DNA of 64,000 nucleotides from Dioscorea cayenensis subsp. rotundata (lineage: Eukaryota; Streptophyta; Magnoliopsida; Dioscoreales; Dioscoreaceae), in NCBI RefSeq assembly GCF_009730915.1, contig NC_052488.1, forward strand, positions 22,314,305-22,378,304. The letters are read 5' to 3'. The notes under the pieces were generated by a model. The model had not been told where the DNA came from. It saw nothing but the letters and a program-made list of their open reading frames with translations, and did not search any database. Positions 51,234 through 62,598 of the stretch are shown one piece after another. Numbering within the stretch: position 1 is the stretch's first letter; every line of letters starts with the position of its first letter. A program made the translations under genes and the position numbers.

Positions 51234-51420
51234 CACTACAAGAAACTACTGAATTAGAAACAGAAATTTAGCAACGGAATTATTCTGTTACTAATTCGCA
51301 ACGAATCAACAACGAATTACTTATCCGTTTCAATTTTAAAAACAAACTTTACATATGTTTCAAAGTTTGAAACATAAGTTTTGTCCGTTGCTAATTTGTT
51401 ATTAATTTAGAAACGGATTA
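51234..51420 (+). mobile_element. Left end of a CACTA (En/Spm) transposon, other end not found
   Basis: CACTACAAGAAA at 51234-51245 is the canonical plant CACTA terminus. It is followed by subterminal motifs around GCAACGGAATT, GTTACTAATTCGCAACGAAT and CCGTTGCTAATTTG in both orientations, as usual for the family. No complementary TTTCTTGTAGTG end is present in the next kilobases, so it is a truncated or rearranged remnant. Confidence 0.7.
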
Positions 51421-52392
51421 CAAAGGTTACTGTACATATGCGCAGTGGTAACTGTGTTTTAACCAACCTCATGCAACTCTCAGGCCGAATTTGACCGTAA
51501 GCATGTTCTCGCTTGGGTAAATATATTGTTGAATTATTGTTTGAGCTACTTAAATAATAAAATACTCACACCATTTGCAAAACAACCATTTTAAGATATT
51601 ATATTTTTATCGGAGAAAAAAATACCAAAAAAAAATTCTTATATTAATAATCTGTATTTCCGAGGAATTAGAATTACATGGAAAACAACACGCCTTCAAC
51701 TACTAATGAACGTCTTAGTTTCACATGAAAAATATTTAACATATATTTAAACTTTTTATGTAAAAAATAACGCCAAATCTCTGATCATTAATTGACTTAT
51801 CACCCACAGAAGACAAAATGTTGTCCATTCTTCTTCAAACAACAACAATAACAACAGCAACAACGTTGCCATTTAATTTGGTTTTATAGCAGATAGATTT
51901 AATATATCAAAACAAATAACTTTGACATAATTAACAATTAAAATAATCAATTAGAAGGATAATTAACAACGATGACTTTAGATTCTTTCAAGCCTTATTC
52001 CTGGCGGAGGCAGCACCTCCAATAAAATATATATATATATATATATATATTTAAAAATAAATAAATGTCTCCAATAAACAAGGCTCGCGGAACAATGCCA
52101 ACAAAACCCTTGTTATCTGAAGAGTTAAACAGACATTTGGTTCATTTATTCTCTCAGTATCCAATGGAATTAAGAATCACATAAAAATAAAATTTAATCT
52201 AAATAACAATGTACATTCAGTGCATATTACTTAATAAAACCTTCTTGCGCATCTATCCATCTTCTATGCACCACTGTAACTTGTTTATGTCTGGTCACAC
52301 AAAGTTGGTAAACCTGGGCATTTTACAATGCTCAAAGCTTTGCATACCCCGAACATATATTGATGGCAAAAACAATATATATCCATCTGTGC
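51421..52392. other. Intergenic, AT-rich
   Basis: No gene was seen. It contains (TA)n at about 52028-52050 and A-rich stretches. The last bases hold the 5' target duplication of the LINE. Confidence 0.55.
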
Positions 52393-53634
52393 GTATGATC
52401 ATGTGGGAAGCAATTTCTGGGTTTGGCATCCTCATTCTTCTAATGTTAAAATTTCTACTGCAATTTATAAGCATCTAAACCATAATTCTGATTTGAATCT
52501 GGAGTGGACAGGCTGGAATAAGCTTTGGAAGCTTCATGTTGCTCCAAGGGTAAAACATTTTATTTGGCTTATGATGCATGGTAGAATTTCTACTACTGAC
52601 TTCCTCAATAGTATCAATATTGGTCCTAGAACTCTGTGTGTTTTTTGCAATATTGAGAATGAATCCATTGATCATTTATTTCTTGATTGCCGCTGTGCTC
52701 AGATGGTCTGGAATATGTTAATCAATATCTTGGGCATTTCTATTTCATTCCCTGATATCATCTCTGCTGGTTTTTGGATAACTGATTATAATTATTCTAA
52801 ACAAACAATCTCTGTCATTGCTGCAGTTATCTGGTACTTATGTAAAGCTCGTTGTGATGTTATATTTAAGAATTTAAATCCCAATTTCTCTTGTATTGAT
52901 GCTAAAGCCATTGCCCATGTTAAGGATTTCTTGCAGGAACATTCATCTCTTTTGGGCCGTAGGCTTCTTCTTAATAACTTTCCTCACAGCAATGGACTTT
53001 TCCTATTCTATGCCCATCGCTGGAATGACTGCTCCAAGATTGGTAAGTTGGGGTTTTTTATATCAAATCATGACTATGTTATATCATGTGCAGGCAGCTG
53101 TTCTTTCTGGGCAGAGACAAACTTTGAAGCTGGCATCAAAGCAATCAACATGGCAATTCAAGCTTCAATTGATAAACAATATGTGATCAAGCGCATTCTT
53201 CACAGCAATTCTGAATTATCTCTTGGTCTTAAAGAGGGATGCAATCCGGTAACTTGGAGATATGCGCTGGATTTTTCTGGCATCTCTCTTCTTCTTCAAG
53301 TTGCTGGCAATCCCTCTGTGATTGACATCCCTTGCAGTTGGAACCTCCATGCCTCTGCTTTGGCTTCTTCTGGCAACAACAACCATCTTCTTTGTCTCTA
53401 TCTATCGGGTCGTGATCTGCCCAGATGGGTTATGAAGACCTTCTCTAAACATGGTTTTATCTTCTAGTTTTTATCTTTTTGTTCTTGGTTTGTTTGTTTC
53501 AGTTTCTTTGATTGTTCTTTTATTGTTCTGTTCTAGTCTCTTTGGTCTGGCTTGTAATATTTGAACCTTGTAAACCTTTATTTTGTTTAATAAAATCAGC
53601 TCTCTGAGCTCTTTCCCCCAAAAAAAAAAAAAAA
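52393..53634 (+). mobile_element. 5'-truncated LINE (L1-type) with poly(A) tail and target duplications
   Basis: Open frame 52403-53467 is the C-terminus of a plant L1 ORF2: HVAPRVKHFIWLMMHGRIST, a reverse-transcriptase-associated zinc-binding motif CVFCNIENESIDHLFLDC, then an RNase H-like tail. The reverse transcriptase and endonuclease parts are missing. After the stop come about 150 bp of 3' UTR, AATAAAAT (53589-53596) and an A-run (53620-53634). The flanks ACAATATATATCCATCTGTG (52372-52391) and ACAATATATCTATGTGTG (53634-53651) are target duplications differing by an AT indel and two substitutions. Target-primed insertion with 5' truncation; fairly recent, since the frame is intact. Confidence 0.9.
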
Positions 53635-53654
53635 CAATATATCTATGTGTGCCA

Positions 53655-54483
53655 AAACCTCGTTTGTGGAAGTACTTAAAATCATCATCATCTAATGGTT
53701 ATTATTAATTTATATAAGAAATATGCAGAGTTATTGTTATATTATATATATATATATATATGTTCAATACGATTTAACACTAATCTAATGCCTACTGTGA
53801 CATTTATAAAAATGCACTCTCTTTATATATATATATATATATATATAATTAAACTAATTATGCTTTCTTAGCTTATGTTGCATGTGGTTAATTAATTATA
53901 TAATTTTCTTTTCTACTTCATTTGAAGATATTATAGCTTTTTATTGGGAAGAAAGTACATAAATATTAGTACTTAAAACTTTTTGGATGTTGATGATGTT
54001 GAGCTTAGAAAATGTTAGTTGCATACAATCTTAGATATGTAAGGAGATTTTGTTTTCTTGATTTATAATAATCCACCGTAATACAAATGTTTATAAGTGT
54101 CCTGTGTGAATTGAAGTCCTTTAGCAGGTGATCATCTGCATTGTGTGTGTGTGCATAGTTTGAAGTGGTTGGGTCACCTACATTTTGTTGTGACTTTGAT
54201 TGCTAGTTGCACATCATTTCTATAAACAATAAGAAAATTGAAGTAACAAAATAAAAGAGAAATATGTGAAATTTCAAGATATCATAATTAACATGAAATG
54301 AATTGTATTAGTGGCCACTCAAATATTAAAAATATATATTTAAGTGCTATCTTTACATATATATTTCCAACTTCCATTACAGTTTCTTCCCTCAACTCTC
54401 AACAAATTAAATTGCTTCTTCACTCATTCATTTATATGATCAATAATTCATAGAGAAAAAAGAAACATAAAGAAGTAGAAGAG
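53655..54483. other. Intergenic / ALS3-like promoter
   Basis: AT-rich, with (TA)n at about 53743-53760 and 53825-53846. The presumed promoter and leader of the next gene occupy the last few hundred bases. No coding exon was seen. Confidence 0.55.
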
Positions 54484-55439
54484 ATGGACATGGATGATGA
54501 TGATAAGCTTAGTTTATCAATGAAGACGGTGGCCGCAACGGTGGCGGTGTTGATTGCCGCCGTGCTTTCATATTTTCAGAAGCTTGGAATGGAGAAGGAG
54601 ATGGTGTATGCCTCAGTTAGAGCCATAATTCAGCTCTCTATCGTTGGCTTTGTTCTCGAATTCATCTTCACTCGAAGAAATGTGCTTTGGATACTCCTCG
54701 CCTATTTATTTATGGTAACATATTATTTTAAAGTCTTACTTATAAACACATGATCATTAATTTGGATATTCACCTGAGTAGCAGATTGTTTTAGCAGGTC
54801 ACACAGCAGGCAAAAGAGCAAAACATATCCCGAATGGAAGTTATATAGCCGGAATATCGATTCTCATAGGAACAAGTATCACACTCTTTGTGCTTGTCAT
54901 GCTTGATGTCTTCCCTTTCACTTCAAGGTACATCATCCCCATTGCCGGTATGATGGTAGGCAACGCCATGACAGTCACCGGAGTCACAATGAAAAAACTC
55001 CGTGAAGATCTCAAACAACAAAAGGACCTGGTATAGTATGATACTCTAACTAAAATAAATTTTCCTTTCGGAACATTAATGTATATTGTTTGTATTTTCA
55101 ATTATTGTTGTTTTAATGAAGATAGAGACGGCACTGTCTCTCGGCGCGACACCGAGGCAAGCGATACTGCAACCGGTGAAGAGGTCGGTGAGCATTGCAT
55201 TGTCTCCGGTGATGGACAGTGCAAAAACAGTTGGTTTGATAACACTGCCAGGGGCAATGAGTGGGATGATTGTGGGAGGTGCATCTCCATTGCAGGCTAT
55301 TCAGATGCAGATTGTGGTGACAAACATGTTAATTGGAGCTTCCACTTTGAGTTCCATTATTTGTGCTTATCTCTGCTGGCCTGCTTTTATTAACAGCAAT
55401 ATTCAGTTGGAGTATACTGTCTTTGCTGCTGATGATTAG
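54484..55439 (+). CDS. ALS3/STAR2-like membrane protein (UPF0014 / FetB-type ABC transmembrane subunit)
   Basis: Homologous to Arabidopsis ALUMINUM SENSITIVE 3 and rice STAR2, half-type ABC transporter membrane subunits that work with the nucleotide-binding protein STAR1 in aluminium tolerance. Three exons: 54484-54714, 54785-55030, 55122-55439, all phase 0 and GT-AG, giving 264 residues with about seven hydrophobic helices. Landmarks: VRAIIQLSIVGFVLEFIF, AGHTAGKRAKH, IPIAGMMVGNAMTVTGV, ETALSLGATPRQAILQPVKR, the signature SPVMDSAKTVGLITLPGAMS and GMIVGGASPLQAIQMQIVV. There is no ATP-binding domain, as expected. The N-terminus is a little shorter than STAR2. Substrate (UDP-glucose or metal) is family knowledge, not visible here. 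Confidence 0.92.
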
Positions 55440-56001
55440 CTTTCAAAACTTTTTTTTTTATTTTTTATTTTTATCTTCCTTTTTTTTTCTTTTTAAGTGG
55501 ATTCTCAATGTTATCATGAAGTTAATTTCTTCTTGTTCATCAATTGAGTGGAATACTTTTTTTTATTTCCTTTTAATGAAAGTCACTATCTGTTAATGAT
55601 ATATTATGAGAAATTAGTGGGACACGTTTTGCTCTTCCAATGGTGGTTGTTTGAAACTATTATACTTTTAATAGCAACAAAAAATATTACATTTTTTATT
55701 TATGGGTTTTACTCAATTATATCAATTTTTATTTAAGATGTTGGATCTACTGGTTTTACAACAATCATAGTATGTAAATTAGTCAAAACAAAATATTGGG
55801 AATTGTGTATAAAGAACAAAACTTCTTATTGATCATTATATCATTTAAAATGTATAAATTACTTACTATTCATTTCTATGTGATAATAAAATATTATTTA
55901 TGATTTTTTAGAGCCACCGCTGACCTACCTCTGTTGCTAAAAAAAAAAATTATGCCATAAAACTATTTTAAAATAATTTTAATAAATACATTAAAAATAG
56001 A
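55440..56001. other. ALS3-like 3' region
   Basis: Presumed 3' UTR followed by AT-rich intergenic DNA. No gene or repeat structure was picked out up to the hAT-like MITE target site. Confidence 0.5.
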
Positions 56002-56009
56002 CTTAATAC

Positions 56010-56906
56010 CAATGTTTTTAAAACCGGACCGGATAGTGAACCGGTCTCATATTTGGGTCACGGGTCAGTCGGTTCGACCGGATGACCCATTTTGATCGGA
56101 CCGGATGACGTCATAAATAAATAATTATCTTAAATATTATATATATATATAATATATATACATATAATAACAAACTTTATTATATTTTTAATCATAATTA
56201 TCTTAAATATTTATTTTAATATCATTATGATTTTATCAAAATGGTTGAAGATTCAAATAATTAATCTAGATAAAGCAACAAATACAATTCCCTAAACCTT
56301 TTATTTCTTAATCTATTAATCATAAATGGATGATGATAACTACATAAATTAAACAACTAATTAAATTACTAATTATGTGAGGATGAGACAAGGCATAAAC
56401 AAAAAAAATTCAAAACAAAACTAGAACTAAGTATGATTAATTTAATTCTCATATTTGATCATCATTACCATTAAAATAAAAGTATAAAATAAAATAAATC
56501 CTAAATGATCTATACCTCTTAAACAATTTACAAGTTTCTTTTTTTCTCGTACCTCTAAACTCCAAAGTTCCAAAAAAATCCAAAATAATATTTCCGACAA
56601 ATCAAGATTCAAAGAGTATCGTGAAATCGAAAGAAAAAAAGAGCCAATTCATGCCCCTAAGTCTTTTATTAAAAACAAAAAAACAAAAACAAAACAAAAA
56701 AACAAAAAAACAAAAAAACAAAACAAAATAAAAATTGAAAACCGGGTTCCATCCGGTTTTGGTCCGACCGACCGGTTCACCGAGTTTAGCGGGTTTGACC
56801 GGTTCAAAATTCGGTCAACATTAATTCTAAAACCGGACCGGGCTATGGGCCGGTTCCCGGTTTTTCCGGTCCGACCGGCCGGTCCGGTCCGGTTTTCAAA
56901 ACATGG
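56010..56906. mobile_element. Non-autonomous hAT-like element, 897 bp, 8-bp target duplication
   Basis: Flanked by perfect CTTAATAC duplications (56002-56009 and 56907-56914). Terminal inverted repeats: CAATGTTTTTAAAACCGGAC on the left and, inward from the right, CCATGTTTTGAAAACCGGAC. Both ends are packed with CCGG/GGTCCG motifs while the middle is AT-rich with (TA)n and an A/C-rich stretch. No transposase was seen. The 8-bp duplication places it with hAT-type transposition. Confidence 0.82.
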
Positions 56907-56935
56907 CTTAATACAAATGTAAACAAGTCACATTT

Positions 56936-57118
56936 CCTTTGGGTCAATTGGTACCGGGTTCTTTGTGTAGAGTGTTCATTTCAAAAAAGACCCGAAATCG
57001 AATCTCATGTCCGCACAAAGTGAGGGCACGTGGGTCAGTATTGAGCTCTGCTCCCCACACATGCACGTCCCTGACTTACTCTTAAATAAGGGGCGCTTAT
57101 CATCTATTTGTCCAAAAA
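56936..57118 (+). mobile_element. tRNA-derived SINE
   Basis: About 183 bp flanked by TCACATTT duplications (56928-56935 and 57119-57126). Near its start are an RNA polymerase III box A-like TGGGTCAATTGG (56940-56951) and a box B-like AATCGAATC (56996-57004). It ends in an A-rich CCAAAAA. The insertion site is 22 bp from the hAT-like element. Confidence 0.6.
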
Positions 57119-57126
57119 TCACATTT

Positions 57127-57673
57127 TCAAATAAAAAATAAACACATACAACACTTATATGTTTTTATCCCTTATAGGGTGAGAACTTTTTTTTAATTAA
57201 AAAAATAAATACTTTAAATAAAGGACTCATGCCAACTATTCCCAGTCAAAAAAATTAATTAATATATATATATATTTAACAAAGTCGATAAACAATAAAA
57301 TAAAATATAAATAGATATGGGGTGCACCAGTTATAATAACTTAACTGACTTTCTATAAATAACTCATTTCTAAAGTGAAGTATTCCTCACACATAACTCT
57401 TCCTCTCAATCATAAGCACGAATAATTACTAGTGGATTAACACACAATTCCAATAAAACATAATATTCAATAAGATATCAACATACCATGCTTATTTAAA
57501 AAAAAAAAACGTAAAAATTTAAAATTCCAAATGAATGGTTGAGATCTGAAGAATCCGATCGGACGGTGAAAAATAACATAGCCGTGAATGCGGGCCCCAC
57601 TAATTCGCTGACCTATCGTTCGGTGACTGGTATTGGGTTCCCTTCTCTCCCGCGTACACCCATTCCGCCACCA
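57127..57673. other. Intergenic and promoter of the next gene
   Basis: AT-rich to about 57530, then a GC-richer leader with GGGCCCCAC (57593-57601; TCP class I type) and CGATCGGACGG (57558-57568) upstream of ATG 57674. No other coding exon was seen. Confidence 0.5.
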
Positions 57674-59427
57674 ATGGCCGCCTGTCCCGCCACCACCCGC
57701 GGCTCATCTCCGGTTACCATGACAACCCTCCCTCGGTTTCAGATCTCTCCCCATTGCTTCTACCTTCTTCTCATATCTTGCATCTTCCTTGGTTCCATTC
57801 CAGGTACCAATTCCTTTTTTTCTTGTTTTTTTTGGTGAGGCATTGTTTGTTTTTATTAAAAAGTCAGCTTTTTTGTTAATGTATTTTTTTGGATCATTAA
57901 ATGGCATAGAATCAAGAGTACAGGTAATGTCATTTGATTGGACGAATCAATTTTGTTGAACATTTTGTTTTGGTGGTTGTATTATTAGGTTGGTATGCTT
58001 AAAAGGTGTTTGAATTTACAATATTGTATCAGTTTGCTGAAGCCTTGTGTTTTTCTTTTTTTTTTCTTTTATATGCTTGTTTTTTTTGCCGTAAAACCAC
58101 AGTTTTGGTGAGCATGCATGTAATTTTGGGGTTGTAATTGGATGCTATGCTATGCTTGAGAAGTGTTTGATTTGGAGTTTATGCTTAGAATTTACAAGTT
58201 TGTGGTAGCTTGGTGAGGCTTTGTTTGTTGTTTTCTTTTTTCAATTAAAAAAATGAGGGTTTTTGGATCAGTTTTGCAGCATATGCATTCATTGGTAGTG
58301 TACAGATAATTTGGTTCACTTTTATATGAGCAAAATATATATGGAAAATTATTGCTATTGCTAACTTGTGCTTGTATGAAGTTTTTCTTAAATTTTGAAC
58401 GTATTCTTTCATCAAGATTTGTTATACTTGGACACATTGAGATTTTTTTTAATATCTTAATTTTGCTAGTTTACTTTTGTATGAATACAGAAATTGTTGC
58501 TAGCTTCTGTTTGAACAGAGGTGTTCATAAATTTTGTAGGTGTTTTTTCATCAAGGATTGTTGTGATTGAGATTTTCAAACATCCTACTTATGTTAAGAG
58601 GAACCAGAAAATATATATAGTTTGTTGCAATCCTGAGCTTAAATTTGAGCTGTTCATAACTTTTGTAGGTACTCTTTCAACAAAAACTGTTAGACTTAGA
58701 TCAATTGAGATTTTCGACACTCACGAGTGGCTGGCTTCTAGCGCGACGGTTTATTTCCATTGTAACGGAGAAAACAAAACCATTCTGCCAGACGTTAAGG
58801 AGAATCACTTCTTGTACACTTTCAAAGGCGAAGAGTCTTGGCAGGTTTGAAGTTACTACCTCATTCACCATATATTATTCCTTGTATTCCATGTCTATCA
58901 GTTTTCACATGATTTACATTAATTTCAGCCACTAACAGAGTTAGACAACAAGAAATGCAAGCGATGTGGTCTGTATGAAATGGACAGTATCAAATCCGAT
59001 GATATATTCGATGAATGGGAACTCTGCCCTGATGAATTCATCAATGGAGAATATGTGCACATTAAGGACATGGAATTCATTGCCACATTCATCTGCAATG
59101 AGTGTAAACCTGTAGTTAGTATGTTTTTCTACACATAACCCATCCTTGAATGATTATATCGAGCGAAGAACAAAACTATATTTCACATTTTATCTTTTTA
59201 TTTTGCTTGTAGATTCAACTCAAGCTGTTGCAAATAGGAGAGATGAAGAGAAGAAAATGAATGTGACAATGGTGGTCATAATTAGTGCCTTAGTCTCCAT
59301 TGCTGCAACTGCTATAACTGTCACTGCTTATAAATATTGGCAGAAGAGAAAGAGGGAACAAGATCAAGCACGGTTTTTAAAGCTTTTCGACGAAGGTGAT
59401 GACATTGAGGATGAGCTCAGTCTATGA
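57674..59427 (+). CDS. Type I membrane protein of unknown function (plant-specific)
   Basis: I do not know a function. Four exons: 57674-57803, 58669-58844, 58929-59118, 59213-59427, all GT-AG and in phase, giving 236 residues. Residues about 28-43 form a hydrophobic signal peptide (CFYLLLISCIFLGSIPG). The lumenal/extracellular part contains VRLRSIEIFDTHEW and a CKRCGLYE...CPDEF...CNECKP cysteine arrangement that probably forms disulfides or a small zinc site. A single transmembrane helix (MVVIISALVSIAATAITVTA) is followed by a basic stop-transfer KRKRE and an acidic tail ending DDIEDELSL. An in-frame upstream ATG-like start at 57539 exists, but ATG 57674 has the better context and gives the signal peptide close to the N-terminus. 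The layout suggests a secretory-pathway or plasma-membrane protein. Confidence 0.82.
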
Positions 59428-59617
59428 TTTATTACAACAACATTGTAATACTATTTTTTTGTACAAACTATATTTACCACATAGATTTACTTATCCCTTT
59501 GTAATTTTTTTTTTGAAATCATGATTTCAAGGAGAAATATATATGAGTTAAACTGATAAATTTCAGTCATTGGTATAGAAAAGAAAGAAAATATGATTTT
59601 TGAAGTTTAGTTGGAGA

Positions 59618-59793
59618 CCACGTGATATGCACGTGTTACGTGATGTTCATTTTAATTTCTCGATTTGCCACGTCATCGATCCGTTGTGAAAAAACTGGTA
59701 AATCTCAGCCGTGTATTTGCTGAAGATCTACGGTCAATAACGGCTCAAAGTTTTCCTGAGGATCAAACCCCGAGCTTCTCATCACTATAAATA
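59618..59793 (+). promoter_or_regulatory. Histone H4 promoter: type I element, G-box, TATA box
   Basis: CCACGTCATCGATCCG (59669-59684) matches the plant histone type I element, a CCACGTCA hexamer fused to a reversed octamer core (CGATCCG). Just upstream CCACGTG and two further ACGTG cores lie at about 59618-59643. TATAAATA is at 59786-59793. Confidence 0.8.
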
Positions 59794-59850
59794 ACCATCA
59801 GCTTCTTTCTCAGTAGGCATCGATCAAAATCCCCAAATTTTCTCGCTGAG

Positions 59851-60291
<441 letters not shown>

Positions 60292-62598
60292 ATTTGTGAG
60301 GTGATTCAAAGTCTTGCTGTCAAGAAGAGTGATGGGCGATGTGTTTAGGGTTTTATCTTCGTTTCTCTTGCATTCCTTGATCTTGGAATCTAGGGTACTG
60401 TTATAGTTGCGTGTTAGTGTGTACAAATCCGTGGTTGTATACTTGGATCTATGAATGCTATGCGGAGTTCTGGTTTGACGAATTGGGTGGTGTGGTTGTA
60501 GTTTGTCTTTTGGGTTGAATTAAATTTCAAGAATTTTAGGTTTTTTTAATTGTTTTAATGCTGAACTTTTTATATATTTTTTATATTTGTTCGTAATTAT
60601 GTTTGAAAAATATTCATAAAAATGTTTTTACTTGGAAAAGTTTTGTAATTTTTACTTTTTATTATGATAGCCTTTAAAAATGAGCTAAATTTCATTTATT
60701 ATCGAAAAAAAATTGACATTGAGAGTGACTTCACTAAAATGGATGCATGTAAAGCTAACAACACGTCAGGGTTGCAAATCATCAAAAACCAACATCACAT
60801 CTTTAGCCAAGCATATGTCAAATTCATTACACTTTTTGTTATCTTTGGCCAGCCAAAATATTTGAACAGCAACAACATTGCTCACAACCTAAACGAATGA
60901 AAGTAAATAATTTAATCAAAACACAACCATCTCTGGGAAAAGATTGGCTCCTGGCTTTACAGTATACAAGGTTAATGCAAATTCTAGTTTTCTATGTTTA
61001 GGTTAGGACTGAATGCTGTGTAGTGTGGTAGAATCAGTTGCACTCTTGAGAGAAGTAATTTAAATCCTACAGAACCAAGACCTGTATGTGTCTGCATGCG
61101 CTTGGTTAACTTAAAATCCACAATTTGTAGTATATATAACACTGCAGTTCCCGGAACAGAAAGACCTGTTTAAAGGCTAGATTGCAAGTGGTTAGTTACT
61201 TAGGCTAGAGCTAAGGAGAATTGCTGCTCATAAAATTTAGGGCTAAGTCATGAGCAAGAGGTGCCCCTAATTGGACATTCTTTCACCAATTAATGACCCA
61301 TCTCATGCATGACTACTAAATGGAGTATATGCTACAAAACAAGTCTTGATAACTGGTTTTAATCAACAAAAAATGGAGCATTCCATGTTATTTAAAATGA
61401 AAGTATGGTGATTTCAATTTTGGAAGCCACCAGATGGAACCTATCTTGTACTTAAAACAGGATGTAGACTATACACAGACGAATATGATTTGACAGGCAA
61501 GCGGAGAAAACAACAACATGAGGTTCTTAAAATCAATAAGAAGAAACACAAAGGAAGCTGGTTGATAAGAACACATACTCCAAAGTCCAAACCCTATAAT
61601 TAGATTGGGAAAAATGGCATTACTTATCATGTGCCAAATGGCTATCAAACCCCCTTTACCTTTACACAATTGAAATAGTAAGGGGATCATATAAATATCA
61701 CATAAAGTAGTACAAATAACAGAATCCAATTTGCTAACTAATACTATTACTTGTATCAGAAATAAAAAGATTAATATTTCAAACACAAAATGTGGCGTGC
61801 AATCAAGCAAAGCAAAGCAAAGTAAAACCCAGTTCATTAGCTGTTCTGATAACCTAACACCCTTACCTTAAACTATTTAACAACCGAATTGGTGGTCTTA
61901 GAGATGACAAGCCATGTCCCTATAAGGATTATACCAGCAACCTATTTACGCCAAGCCAAATAACCATAGTGAAGATAGACTGTAGACTGTAGACTGTAGA
62001 CTGATTCTAATCAGGCATAGCCAATATCGAGATGTCCATTTAAACTTCAACAACAATAAGAAAACCCTGATGCTAAGTAAAACCTTTTCTCTCTATTCTC
62101 CTCACGCCAAATTTCAATTGCATAAGTACTGGAAGTATCACTTGTAGCAGCATATTTGTAAACTTACATTCTATGCTAGTACATATGTTTACAACCCAGA
62201 AATTCAAGAGGAACAATAACTAAAAAAAGCACAGGTAGACTCATCACACAGATATTTTCCAAGCTAATACAAAACAACAAATCTGAATGCCAGCATTCTA
62301 TCCTTCATCAGCTTAAATCATCAGTGAGCATGCTCTTATATCTTTAATCAGAAAACAAATCAAGAAACATGCGGAAACAGGACAAAGAGAAAACACTGAA
62401 GAAGCTACATAACATGGAGAAGTTCCTCACACGGAAGTCAACAGGAAGTTAAGCAGATAAGATGGCAAGACACAGCAATTCGTAGTGAATAAAAAATCCT
62501 ATAGGTAAATACTGGCACAGAATTGTTCTTGTGATAACACTATAAGTCAAGAAATGAAAAGCAGCAAATCAAACCAGTGTTTTTAACCACCGGACCAT
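60292..62598. other. H4 3' region and long intergenic/3' UTR of the GOST gene
   Basis: No convincing gene. A four-copy AGACTGT microrepeat lies at about 61978-62003. A hydrophobic 122-codon minus-strand frame (61837-61469) lacks any family resemblance and is treated as chance. The DNA is moderately AT-rich, and some may be 3' UTR of the minus-strand gene. Confidence 0.5.

Noticed and set aside
61469-61837. Hydrophobic 122-codon minus-strand frame in the H4-GOST intergenic region
   Set aside because: AT-rich DNA often gives Leu/Ile/Phe-rich open frames; no start context, no homologue I recognise, no splice partner.
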